From: Rhipicephalus microplus | Lineage: Eukaryota; Arthropoda; Arachnida; Ixodida; Ixodidae | DNA: 64,000 nucleotides | NCBI RefSeq assembly: GCF_043290135.1 | Contig: NC_134705.1 | Location: 55,839,271-55,903,270 of the forward strand | Reading direction: 5' to 3' | Shown: piece by piece, positions 11,265-23,045 of the stretch | How positions within the stretch are numbered: the first letter of the stretch is position 1 | How the letters are laid out: every line of letters starts with the position of its first letter | Program-made: the position numbers and the translations under genes | The notes under the pieces: model-generated | What the model was told of the DNA's origin: nothing | What the model saw: the letters and a program-made list of their open reading frames with translations, nothing else | The model's database searches: none

Positions 11265-11335
11265 GCACAGAATCTTGACCTCCAAAGCAGTGGTGGTGGT
11301 AGATTTCTCCTGTGTGTTATTGAAAAATAAAAATT
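11265..11335. repeat. Dispersed repeat segment (TTGACCTCCA...GAGATTTCT type)
   Basis: Resembles 3245-3318 of the element in gypsy B (ttgacctcca, gtggtggtggtagatttctcctgtg). It interrupts the LINE remnant. Confidence 0.5.
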
Positions 11336-12139
11336 CTTTGCGTTCCAGTTAACCTAAAGCGGACTGTGGGTCTGTGTTCAGGTCAGAGTCTTATTTCTAT
11401 CATTGCCAACAAAAAGCAATTCGCAAGTTACAGCAGTCACTGCGTGCTTTGCTTGCCCTTCCCCAGGTTTTTCACCTGCGCAACGCCGTGACGACTACCA
11501 ACGCCAACTCTCCGCCAGCTTAGGCGTTTGCACCCGCTGCTTCGCATCTACACATGATCCTGTTTAACTGGAAATGGTGTATTTTTTATTTCAATAGCAA
11601 TTACCAAGAACGAAGGCTCGACTAATGTTTATATCTATCTTATTGCCATTCTGTGTGTATAAACACCCTTGACATCTAGCAATTCCAAGAGTCAGTTGCA
11701 TTTATCGTTTGCCATCTTTCCTATAGCTGACTTTAAAATTGTTTTTGTAATCTTTCAAAATGTAGCTGCTGAAAAGAAACATATTTTAGGGGTTCGTGAA
11801 AGTAGCAATTACCAACTCAACAGAGACAACTCTCTGGTATTATTCTACACCAATTGCTGTCTTGGTATCAAAATGGAATCGTTGATCATTTCTTGAACTA
11901 AATATTCCGCTCCTGAATAAACTCCTTCCTTGATTATGCCTTGTGTAATACAACTCCATCTCCATTTTCAGGTGCTCATGATATTCCAATCAGAGATAAC
12001 AATCCTATTTTTACTCTTGCTACAACTAAATCTTAATGCAACACCTAACACACATCAACAAAAAAATTCGAGTTATCAGCGACATCTCTTACAGAAAACT
12101 ATTCAATTGAAAATGGGCCCAAAGTAAAGATTTTCGCTT

Positions 12140-15024
12140 ACTCATACTTCCCACCCAACAAGACAGTCGCAGCTATTCTGTATGGACGCACCGGGCGTCG
12201 CATCTCTTTAAAAGCGTCACTGTTTATATGGCGATAATGTATTGTTTGCCGTGCTGCTTAAGCTTTTCCTTGTTTGCTTTCGTTACTAACTCTTCAACTA
12301 AAGAACGCAGGGCAGAGAGGAAGAGAGGAGAGTACACTAGCATAGGGAGCCAGCGAAATGAATTACTTGGTGGATTATCTTTCAGAAAAATTCAGTGTTG
12401 ACTCACCGCTGAGGTATCTTGATACGGTACTTTAGTGGGCGGTGTACTACTCGCCACAATTCCAACTAACTATTTTGCTGGAGAATTCATTCGTAAAGCA
12501 TGTCGCACTTTTCACGAAAGTTCAATGAAAGTGTACAAAGCCCCTCGCAGCCACCGCTAGCCGGCTTACTATTGTTTCTCGCGTGCGAACTTTGTGTTTT
12601 TTTCGCGTGACAATTGTTCTTGCGTGAGCATTAGATCAAATAAATAGTCCTAACTAAATTGTCTAGAAAAACATCTGGACACATAGCTGTCTTGACACGG
12701 ATGGTGTAATACTCCAAATACTTCATAAAAACTGGGACATTTCTGCAAAGTCCCCCAAGATTAGTAATCAAAGTATATTGTTACGTCATCAAGGCGTGGT
12801 CGAAATATCAAAGGCCGAAGGAGGTAGCATGGTTAAGCACAGATAACAATCTGTGCGTTGTAACGTAGTAAAAAGTGTGCAGAGGCAGCAACAGTTTTGG
12901 GGGATGCCATACAGTGCTGCGGAAAGGTGGGTAAAAATTGAATTAACTGAACACGAAAATAGATAATTAACGGGATGGCTTACTCGGCACACCATCTTTA
13001 TGTATGCGGCGGCATGTGAAAATATAAAAGCCCTAATGTATTGTCGAGACGAAAATCCCTCAGCCTGCCTAATACCTGATGTGCACCACGTACAAGAAAA
13101 AAAAACGATTCAATGCATAAGTCCCTCAATGACCATTCTAGCTAAGATAAAAAATAATTCACCATCAAGAAAAGTTGCACAGCAATTGATTGCATTTGCA
13201 GTTGAAGAAATAGCATGTGATGTGTGAACACGGAAGTTTGGCTGATGTTTACGTGAAGTATAATTTCTTACCATGTCAATAATTTTGCGCCCTTATAGCA
13301 TTGCCAATCTTAGTAATGTATTCCTGCTAAGAGCCAGTTTCTTCATTTGCTTCTGTACTATTGTCTGCATTTTATTCGTGCTCCTAGAATTTCCACAGTG
13401 CAGCTGTCCCAATTCGCCCTAAATATTTGCTTTTGGAGAATGCTATGAAACCATAATCGCTAATCAGTGGTTCAAGTTAGGTATTCATGCTAGTTATATT
13501 TGTATAGGCCGTGCTACTGGATTTTTGAACCAAATAATGCCAGTCGATCATGAAATGGAGCCTGCCGTTGGCCGCCATTGGAGGCGAACTTTTGGCGAGC
13601 GCCCAGGCACGTGTTCACTAGAGACACATTGTGGTACTATAGACAAACTGGATGAGTCATTGCAAAAAAGTTGAGGCAGGACAGGATATTAGAAAATGAT
13701 TCGTGCGATAGTGAGTAACTTCTTGCGATACACGCTATAAATTCTGTGGCAACGTGTAACTGCAGCAGTCTGTATTATAAAACACATTAATTTCGGCCAC
13801 GGCAGCTGCAGCTGTCTGTAATATGAAACACATTACCGCTGAAAGTGTGTCCCAAGTCAGGTTAGGCTAGGGAAAGTTTCACATATGCGTTACATTCATC
13901 ACACATTTGCCCGAAACTGTCCAGTAACGCCCGTAGTATTAAGAAGGGCCGCCCCCTGAGCCTTATAGCTATAAGAATCAATGAAATGATCGGTGGTAAT
14001 GTGGCCCACGGACGTTTACATGTGTCCACACGTTTATCGAATGTGTATGACAACACATCAAAACACTGCACAATAAAATTCCTGTGTCATTGGTTCTAGC
14101 GCGTTGCCAGGAAGTCCCGCCAAATTTGTTTATCCTGGGCTACGCGCGACGTGACCTCGGAACGTGACACGTAAGACGACTACAGCGTAAGCGTTGAGGA
14201 GGTTACGCGACCTCGTAGTACGCGTAGCTTTTTCGCGCATGCTGACCTTCGAAATGACCGCCGGGGAGTTGCAAATATCTACACACAAAAGCGATGGAGG
14301 CATGAAACAAGCCGGAGCTCCGATAACTCCCCTCATGACGAGAGGAAGTTGTGACTGTCGCACATCTCTTATTCCGAGAACAGTGAGCGGAAGACGAACG
14401 CCCTAGACGGGGGCAGATAAGCAAGGGTGTATCATCGGTGGGCGACTGCGACTTGTCAAGATGACTCAAGGAATGTCAAACCACGTGGCCTGCTTCGAAA
14501 ACGTTTTCTTAGGCGTATGTGTCGTCTCATTTTTTTTTTCGCGATTATCACACGTCACGTAGGGGCGTGGAACAGAACGCTGTTTCTTGCCAATAACTGT
14601 ATAAGTTGCCGATTCATTGCGAGAGCTCTTGCGAAAAGAGCACAGGAAATTGCACATTTTCGTGAAGAAATCAGAATTACCTCTTTTTTGTTGGTAAGTG
14701 CAGGCAAATGTACGATATCGTAAAAAGGAGCTCAGCGAAACTTGACGGCTGAAAGAAAGCGGCGAGCGCTTAGTATCGTCCTCTAGACTTGGAAGTGCAG
14801 CTCTGACGAAGACACAGTGGATCACGGCGGCGAATCTATGGACCTGTATTAAGACAGCACTGAAGCTCGTCAAAACGCTAGCAAAAGCAAGTTTCGGACG
14901 TGTAGAACGTTGTTGCGCATACAAGCTAAGTAAACAGATAAGTGCAAGCTCTAAATTCCGAACAAGCTACCGAAAAAAGGTAATTGAAACTTCGAGGAGA
15001 AAAACTGGACATACGGAAACTGCA
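12140..15024. other. Cystatin 5' flank, no gene recognised
   Basis: About 2.9 kb without convincing coding content. A short tandem-like duplication occurs at 13764-13845 (tctgtattataaaacacatta and a diverged copy). The promoter of the cystatin must lie here or in an unseen 5' exon. No TATA box was identified near 14900-15000. Confidence 0.4.
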
Positions 15025-15219
15025 ATGTGGTTGCTGTCATTCTGCGTGCTCGTGATTCCTGGTGTCGCCCTCAGTGCCAGCCTCCCCGGTGGCTTTTACC
15101 GAAGACGAGTGGATGCTGATCCCATCTACAAGCAGATGGCACACTTCGCAATAGCGGAGCACACTGCAAACCACGAATACTTCGACACGGTGCTGGACCT
15201 CTTCCAGGTAGACGTTCAG
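15025..15219 (+). CDS. Secreted type-2 cystatin, exon 1 (signal peptide and N-terminal half)
   Basis: First coding exon of a cystatin, a secreted inhibitor of papain-like cysteine proteases. The ATG has G at -3 and opens a hydrophobic signal peptide (about residues 1-18, MWLLSFCVLVIPGVALSA). The mature N-terminus follows with the Gly pair (LPGGFY) that type-2 cystatins use as the first protease-contact site. The helix region has the family pattern AHFAIAEH and FDTVLDLFQVDVQ. The exon is 65 codons, ending CAG|gtaagac, phase 0, the classical cystatin intron position just before the VVAG loop. An alternative donor at CAG|gtagac (15207) is also phase 0 but would delete four aligned residues. In tick genomes such proteins are salivary or midgut products acting on host or blood-meal cathepsins; that role is inferred here. 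No TATA box is evident upstream. Confidence 0.9.
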
Positions 15220-16946
15220 GTAAGACAGACCCATTATCTTTGTTGTTCTAGTAGACTCTGGCACGTGGTTGAGTCATGAAGGTCGGAGATGATAAACTTT
15301 CCAACTAGAAAGACATTTAGATACAATACTGTCTGGACATTTAGTTACATTATTTTTATGTATAGATAGCTGTCACCTATACACATGATAATAACGTGTC
15401 TAAATGTCCAGACAGTAACGTGTAAACAATGTGGGCAGTGTGTGCACATTTTTACACGTTGTTATCATATAACAACAGTAGGTATGATAGCCGCGTATAT
15501 ATTTTAAAATTTTGTATTTCGTGGACGGTATAAACACATTGGTTTACGTGAAAAGGTAACGCGGTGTGATGAGAACCGGATCGTGTAAATTCGCAGTGCC
15601 GAATTAATTCTGCAAATTGAACTTTTCCAGCATGCAAACACAATAAAATTTCTACTCCATCTTGTTACTGGATAATATTTAGGGCTATAACTTCAGCGCA
15701 AGGTTGCATCAAAAAGCAGATGATTGCGTTGCGGATATTTCTTTCACCTTGAAACTATCTGATAATGAATTCGTATGTAGGCATCTGGGTTATGTTCCTC
15801 TCATTGTACTTGTACGCATTGTGTATTCGATCATAAAAGGTTCCACTACGAAGCCATCTGAAATATTGAAAATAAGGGTGACTCGGTGTGAATATTTTTC
15901 AATTCTTCTAAATGAGAATGGCACAGCATCTGAATATCGTTTTAAGACATTGTAAACCAGATATCAAAAGTAAAAGGTTGGTGCAAGAAATTGTGCTGAG
16001 AAATAGTATTCATTGTACAACGCTTTGCTTCGCTATACCACATATCAATTATTTCATGGTAGTTTACAGAGTGTAAGCAGTGACGCTTTTTTAGAAGCAG
16101 TCACACCTTTATTCATGTCTCTATTTCACCAAGCAAAAGAGCAACCATTTTCTGAACCCAATTTTGTGCTGAAGTATCAACGTTGTTGTCATGATTTATT
16201 CATCTAAACATTAATACTTTCATACGTTTGGTAGTTATAACTCATAGAAAGGGTTCTCAACATTAGGGTTCCCAACAAGTGCTAATTTAGGAGTAACACA
16301 GAATAAAGCCAAGTTTCCTTACCTAAATATTTTCTATTACTTTCTAGTTACTGCCTTCTTCTTTGAGTGTTTTACTCAGATTATTATTGGCACTCAATGC
16401 AATAACCTGCTCGGCTTCATCAACAGTAACAAGCTTTCCTACTACTGGCCAACCAGATGCAAACGTGCACAAGGGAACTAAATATTCCGACTGAAACATA
16501 TATATTTTGTGAAATTTGGCTAATCCTTATAATACCTTGTGATCATTTTAATACTTGCTTTGTGGAGTTGCAATATATCAAATAATAAATGTGCCTGACG
16601 AAGGGAATAAAATACCAATATGTATGAACAGAATATTCCTTATTTCGCGTAATCGTACAACCCAATCATATTGCGGTGTGTTTATGCGTTCGCATAACGT
16701 TACGCGGTCTTCGCATTTATGTACGTTGGTGCAGCAAATGAAATCAGTTTATAGACAGCATCATCATGTTTATATGAAGTTCTTCGTTGTCGGTCTTGGT
16801 TTGCGAATAAATGTTCGAATAAATGTGGTTTGCGAAAAATTCAAGCCAAATTGCAATGCGTCCACGAATTTATGCATCAGCTCGTGCTGTATTTAGTTCC
16901 TGGAAATGTGAGCAAATATGTTCAAGCTGACACGCTGCCTTTTCAG
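15220..16946 (+). other. Cystatin intron 1
   Basis: A 1.73-kb phase-0 intron, gtaaga...ttttcag. It is AT-rich and I see no transposon coding capacity in it. A short inverted pair around 15330-15410 (gtctggacatttag / ctaaatgtccagac) makes a possible small foldback. Confidence 0.75.
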
Positions 16947-17051
16947 AGCGCCGCTGGCTTCAACTACAGGTTGAAGTTTACTACGGCGGAATCGATATGT
17001 AGAGGAACGGACACATACAGCCCCAACACCTGTCAGCCAAAGGTTAAGGAG
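16947..17051 (+). CDS. Secreted type-2 cystatin, exon 2 (inhibitory loop 1 and first disulfide)
   Basis: Second exon, 35 codons, preceded by acceptor ccttttcag and followed by donor GAG|gtaagt, both phase 0. It begins SAAGFNYRLKF and continues the cystatin fold (strands after loop 1). Cys in ESICRG and NTCQPK form the expected first disulfide pair. Joined to exon 1 the loop reads Q-S-A-A-G where the family consensus is Q-x-V-x-G, so the central Val is Ala. The reading frame is intact across both junctions, which argues for a functional gene rather than a relic. It lies 1.7 kb downstream of exon 1. Confidence 0.9.
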
Positions 17052-17281
17052 GTAAGTTTAGTGTCACAGTAAAAAGGTAGTGCACATTAAGATTGATAGC
17101 GCCACTTGATGACGTGTTAACATGAATTGCTTTCAAGTTCAGCATAACAAGAATGCGACATCTTTGAATAATTTACAGAGTTCCTAAACAGAGTTTTGTG
17201 CAATACTTTTGTGGAAAGTACACATTAAACGATCAAAAAGTACTGCCAATGAATTTGCTAGCGGCTAACACCCATGAGAGA

Positions 17282-17350
17282 AGCTGCGATGGCGTAGTGG
17301 TTAGAGCGTCCGCCTAGCATGCAAGAGGTCCGTGGCTCAAAGCCTGGCAC
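17282..17350 (+). repeat. tRNA-Ala-like sequence at the LINE 5' end
   Basis: ATGGCGTAGTGGTTAGAGCG (A-box region), anticodon arm CTAGCATGC with AGC, and B-box-like GTGGCTCAAAGCC. It is too degenerate for a working tRNA. It could act as an internal RNA polymerase III promoter for the element (inference). Confidence 0.6.
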
Positions 17351-17599
17351 CACGCAGTTCCCAAGCGGATAAAAAAACTGTGTGGCGATGAAACTGCAAT
17401 AAGAGGCCTGAGGTGCGGCCTTACCGGTGACCACCACAGGTAACGCACTCCCTCACCAGTGAAGCATTGGCCACCATGGTGCAGTATCTGGCTACTACCT
17501 CCCATATCCATACGACAATTAATTCACGGCCCTGATTACGGCGGCGGTCAGATCTGCAACGCAGAAGAGGGTGCTAAAAATCTCTGGATCAATACAGGC

Positions 17600-18420
17600 C
17601 GCCACTGGAACCTGAACTTGGCGACGTTTAACGCTAGAACCTTATCTAGTGAGGCAAGACTAGCTGTACTATTTGAAGAGCTAGAGGGTGTTAAATGAGT
17701 TATAATAGGGCTCAGTGAGAATAGGAGGACAGATGAGGCCTATACGGTGCTACAGAAAGGGCACGTTCTTTGCTATCGGGGCTTGTTTACAGAAGAGAAC
17801 TGGGAGTGGGGTTTCTTATTCACAGAAACATAGCTCGCAATATAGAGGAATACTATAGCAATAATGAAAAGGTGGTAGGTATCTTAATTAAACTCAATAA
17901 GATATAAAGATGAAGGTGGTACAGGCTTATGCGCCTACATCCAGTCATGATGACGCTTCAGTTGAAAGCTTCTATGAAGACGTGGAATCGGCAATGAGTA
18001 AGGTAAAAACACAGTATACTACACTGATGTGAGACTTTAATGCAAAGGTAGAGAAGAAGCAGGCTGGACACAAGGCAGTAGGAGATTATGGCATCTGTAC
18101 TAGAAATGCGAGAGGCGAGCTGCTAGTAAAATTTGCAGAACGCAATAATTCACGGATTTTGCATACCTTCTACCGAAAACGAGGAAACCGTTAGGTGAAC
18201 ATGGAGAAGCCCTGATGGCGAAAACAAGAACGAAATAGCTTTCATAATGGAAGCACACCCAGGCATTGTGCAGGTTGTGGAAGCGCTTGGCAAGGTACGC
18301 TGCAGTGACCATAGAATAGTACCGTCTCGAATTCTCCTGGACTTGAAGAAGGAACGACAGAAACTGATACGCAAGAAGCCAATCAGTGAGCGAGCACTGA
18401 GAGGCAAAGTATAGGAATTC
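17600..18420 (+). pseudogene. RTE-like endonuclease pseudogene
   Basis: Starts LNLATFNARTLSSEARLAV, then LSENRRTDEAYTVLQ, VVQAYAPTSSHDD, DFNAKVE preceded by a stop where Gly is expected, GDYGICTRNARGELL, and CSDHRIV at the end. This is the apurinic/apyrimidinic endonuclease fold of RTE LINEs (Asn, Glu, DxN, SDH boxes in order). At least four frame breaks. Confidence 0.75.
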
Positions 18421-18599
18421 TGAGTCTCACTACAAAACAGGTACTGGGCCCTAATCGAGGAAACCAGCCTTAGCGTTGACGCAATAAAAGGTAATCTGAC
18501 GAGTATCATTACGGAGTTTACAGTGGAAGTTGGAGGTACGTAACTTAGACAGGACACTGACAAGCTGACCCAGGAAACGAAATACCTCATCAAATCATT

Positions 18600-20240
18600 G
18601 AAGCATGAAAGTGTCAAGTACAAAACACAAATTAGAACTGGCAGAGCTTTTGAGGTGGATTAATAGACGTAAAGTATCCGATATAAGAAGGTATAACATC
18701 GAGGGATTTGAACACGCTCTGAAAAACGGAGGAAGCGTCAAAGTAGTGAAGAGGAAACTTGGGATAGGCAGAAATTGGATATATGCACTAAGGGACAAAG
18801 AAGGCAAAATAACTACCAATATAGATAGGATAGTTAAAATAGCGGAGGAGTTTTACAGGGACCTGTAGAGTAGCCGGGACAACCCCAAACCTAATAGTAT
18901 AAAAACTAGCAGTAACACAGATGACACCCTACCAGTAACAATAGAAGAAGTCAGAAAAGCCTTCGAGAGCATGCAAAGAGCTGAAGCTGCTGCTGAGGAC
19001 CAGGTAACATCGGATCTGCTGAACGATTGAGGACAGATTGTGTTGGAAAAACTAGCCACCCTGTTTACGAGATGCTCGCTGACGGGAAGAGTACCAGAGT
19101 CTTGGAAGAATGCTAACATCATCTTAATACATAAGAAAGGAGTTGACAAAGACTTGAACTACAGGCCAGTCAGGTTGATCTCCGTAGTATACAAGCTATT
19201 TACAAAGGTAATTGCTAACATAGCTAAGAAAACATTAGAGTTCAATCAACCAAAGGAACAAGCAAGATTTTTAACAGGCTACTTAACAATCGACCACATT
19301 CATACTATCAATCAGGTAATAGAGAAATGCTCATAATATAGCCAACCACTATACATAGCCTTTATTGAATACGAGAAGGCCTTTGTTTCAGTGGAAATGT
19401 CAGCAGTCATGTAGGCACTACAAACCAGGGTGTCGATAAAGTATATATAAACTTCCTGGAACCAATCTACAGGGGATCAACTGCTACCATATTGCTTCGT
19501 ATAGAAAGCATCAGAATACCAATCAAGAAGGGTGTGAGGCAGGGGGATACAATCTCCCCTATGATAATTAACGCGAGCTTACAGGAGATTTTCAGAGGCC
19601 TAGAATAGTAACAGTTAGAGATAAGAGTTAATGGAGAGTACCTAAGTATCCTGCGCTTCTCCGTTGACATTGCATTGCTGAGTAACTCAAGGCACGAATT
19701 TCAACCTATGAATACGGAGTTAGACAAGGAGAGCAGAAAGATGGGTCTCAAAATTGATCTGCAGAAAACGAAATTAATGTACAACCTCGGAAGAGAGCAG
19801 CGCTTCGAGATAGGTAATAGTGCACTTCAAGTTGTAAAAGGCTATGTCTACTTAGGGCTGGTAATAACCGCAGAGCCGAACGGCAAGATTGGAGTAACTA
19901 GAAGAATAAGAATGGGTTGGAGCACCTTTGGCAAGCACTCTCAAATCATGACAGGTAGATTGCCCCTATCCCTTAAAACGAACGTATATACCAGCTGCCT
20001 CTTCCCGGTACTTAGCTATAGAGAAGAAACCTGGAGACACACAAAGAGGTTTCAGCTTAAATTGTGGATGACGCAGCGAGCAATGGAAAGAAAAATGGCA
20101 GGTGTAACCTAATAAGACAAGAAGAGAGCAGAGTGGATTAGGGACAAACGGGGGTAAAGGATATCATAGTTGGAATCAAGAATAGGAAATGGACATGGGC
20201 CGGGCATGTAGTGCATAGGTAGGATAACCGCTGATCATTG
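18600..20240 (+). pseudogene. RTE-like reverse transcriptase pseudogene
   Basis: RT blocks in order: VPESWKNANIILIHKKG, LNYRPVRLISVVYKLFTKV, GYLTIDHIHTINQVIEKC, QPLYIAFIEYEKAF, then the catalytic box read as LRFSVDIALLSN, where FADD has become FSVD. Then QKTKLMYN, YVYLGLVITAEPNG, RRIRMGWSTFGKH and YREETWRHTKR. Several stops (for example 19029, 19336) and the lost catalytic Asp show it is inactive. Confidence 0.8.
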
Positions 20241-20431
20241 TGTAACTAACTGTATTCCCAGAGAAGGCAAGCGGGTTATAGAGATACAGAAGGTTAGATA
20301 AGCAGATGAGATGAAGAAGTTTGCGGGTTCAATTTGGCAGCAGCAAGCACAGGACCGACTTGACTGGCGGAACATGGGAGAGGCCTTTGTCCTTCAGTGG
20401 ACTTAGTCAGGCTGATGATGAATACCCATGA

Positions 20432-22600
20432 TATAAACACAGTTACCTTTTCGTTTGTGTATACTCTCACATGCAGACCTCTCCAGCTCTTCATTGAAGT
20501 AAATCTCTCTATCTTAATTCTCACAGAACTGTCTGTCAATCGCGATATGGTGCGGAAAGTGACATTTTGATGTAGCCAGTAACAGAGAATGCGTATACCA
20601 GATTTGCACTTTTTATTGACAAAGCTGATCTAATCTGTAACACATATGTAGCTTATATTGTGCCATTTATGCAAAGTCGGCTATCGTTGCCCAGCTACAT
20701 TCACATTTATGCAGTGGGTTCAAATAGCGCCAAGTCTTCTTTTCTGCAACATAATCAGTTGAAGTTCCCAAGGCTTTTTTGTAGGACGTACGGAGTGAAC
20801 ATTTTCTACCCAACCGAAAGCATCAATTGATGGAAGTCGGTCTTTCAGTGTGGAGACTTGAGGAGTTCATTTTCAAAAAGAGCCAAACCAAGTAACCTAA
20901 ACTCTCTCGAATAAGACTGCATGGATACGTACTTACCCTCAACTTTTCTATCAAACAGTTAAAGGAACTAAATGGGAAAATACAACCAAATACGTGTGCT
21001 CAAAGATTTAGTTTCAAAACTAAATTGAGCCAGATTTGTGCAGTGTACGCATTGAAACGAGCCAAATGTAATAAACCCAAGTAAAGCACATAAGTGAAGC
21101 AGAGCAGCCACATTGCAAGTTCCTGCTTGAATTCTCTGCCCAAATTCAGAAGGCTAACAAGTAATTGTAACACGTCATTTTGTTAGATCTGGAAAAAAAT
21201 TTGAACCTGTATGACTGGAAGGCCTGCTGTACGGCAGATATGAAATCGACGACCAGCTTTTCGGTTAAGATAACAAAAACGAAGGCCTTTCACATTAAAA
21301 GAAATGCTGATGATAAAAGCCTTAAATTGAGAGAAGAAACTCACTCTAAACCTTCCACATATAATTCAGTTGCAATTCTAAAAAAATATGAGTCCCATGC
21401 ACAAACACCCGTGCAATGCTCCCTTCCCATTCACTATGCCAACGAATTCAAACTGATAGATGTGATGAGCTTTCTCTTAAAGCAATTTGGCATTTCATAG
21501 AAATAAAATCAAGAGCTTGCTTATTTACTCATTGTCTTCAGGCGTGCGAAAGGAAACGATCATACGAAAGAGTTTAAAGGGGCTTCTCATAAAGCGGAGA
21601 AGAGGCGCCGGCTCGGTGTACGTCATATATAGGCGAAGGCCCATAAATGAGTCATTGTTGCCTATGTTTGATTTGTTTTCTGCCAAGGCTCCTTCTTCAT
21701 ACTGCCCTTGAAAGTCAATTTAAAAGGAGGTTTCGCAAGAAAATTGCATCGCATTAAAGCGGACAATATGACAAACAAATCGAAAGTTATCATGCTAGTA
21801 TTCGTCAAGATCACTATTTAATTTGAAACACTTGTGGTCATAAACTCCTCCTAGCTGACACTTGAAATATATTGTGTAATATCTTTCACGGCGTTGCGTT
21901 TGTTTTCCATAATATGATTTCACTGTATTGATAAATTCTGTTCAGATGGTTTGTATCATTTTAGTTGTCGGGTTCTAGTACATTGCAAATAGCAGCATTA
22001 AAATACCAACGCAACTACAACATATGTTTATAAAAAGCTTCGCTGAACCCCAGAGGTAAAGTTAACAACTTCTAAAATGCATTCAGTGACGATGCACTAG
22101 CACTTTCCAGATAAAAGCACGGTTCAAATTCCTCAAAAATGACGTACACCTATACACGCCTAATTACGTTGAGGCTCTACAGGCTGAATTCGAAGGTTCT
22201 AAGAATCATGGGGATCGGTCACGCAGTACTGTCGCCTGAAATGATTCGCGTATTTTTTGCAGAAGCACAATATATCTTCACAAGAACTTCAAACATTGGA
22301 GCAGATAAAAAAAAAAGAACACGAAGCCTGCACGAAAAACGCGGCGTAGTCACAGCGAGAGCTGGAAGGTGGCACTTGTAAAGGAGTTGTAAGCTTTTTA
22401 AGGGTTACTAACACAAGTAAACTCGTAAGACACCCACTATACAAAAATTGTATATTTAATCATGTTGGCAAGCACACACTATGCCATTATTCTTCATTTT
22501 GCGGAAAAGCGAAGGACCCATTGAGTACTTGCAAGACATTACACGCTAAATATAACTGCTAGTGAAGCTTCGGTAAAACCCTATACATTCAGAAAATGGC
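20432..22600. other. Unassigned intronic sequence
   Basis: AT-rich with short open frames only. No recognisable gene or transposon protein. Confidence 0.4.
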
Positions 22601-22601
22601 G

Positions 22602-23045
22602 GCTCCTCATCTGCTCACGGGACTCGCTTGCTGGAATCCGTGCCGACCGGTTGTGCTCTCGCGATCTCCGGCGTCAGCGTAGCTCTGGCCGACTGGGCTC
22701 GCCTTACGTCATCTCCTGGCACCGACCTTTGACGACAGTGTAGCTCTGACCGACTGGACTTGCTCTACGCCATCTCCTAACGTCGACAAGAGCTCTCGCA
22801 AGTGGTGCCCCGTCCTTGGACTCCTGTGACCGTGTTTCCATCTTTCCTATCTCTTCTAGACCATCGATTTGTCGTCGCTCTCTCTGGCTTTCCTCATCTC
22901 TCTTTCTCTCTCTCTACACCTTTATTTATATCCTTTTCATTCCTCCTCATCCCCATCTCTTGTGAGCTACTGCTGAGGTGTCGCACCCTGATGCAGACAG
23001 TTGCGGGGCTCATTTTGCTTTTCTTTTCCTTCTTCTAAAGATGAA
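22602..23045 (+). repeat. Dispersed repeat, copy 1 (related to 35515-35810)
   Basis: Shares GCCCCGTCCTTGGACT, the pyrimidine-rich middle and the end TTTCCTTCTTCTAAAG-like with 35515-35810. It includes an internal duplication (GTAGCTCTGGCCGACTGG and GTAGCTCTGACCGACTGG). Class unknown; possibly an untranslated end of a retrotransposon. Confidence 0.5.

Larger units (their letters stand above)
17278..20420 (+). mobile_element. RTE-like LINE with tRNA-like 5' head
   Basis: About 3.1 kb, the usual RTE length. The order is tRNA-like head, short leader, endonuclease, RT, and a 3' end GGCTGATGATGA of RTE type. It is flanked by an imperfect duplication AA(C/T)ACCCATGA at 17267-17277 and 20421-20431, showing that head and body were inserted as one unit. 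The coding region has many stops and frameshifts. Confidence 0.75.

Noticed and set aside
17282..17350. A functional tRNA-Ala gene
   Set aside because: Acceptor stem and T arm do not pair properly, and the sequence lies inside a LINE insertion.
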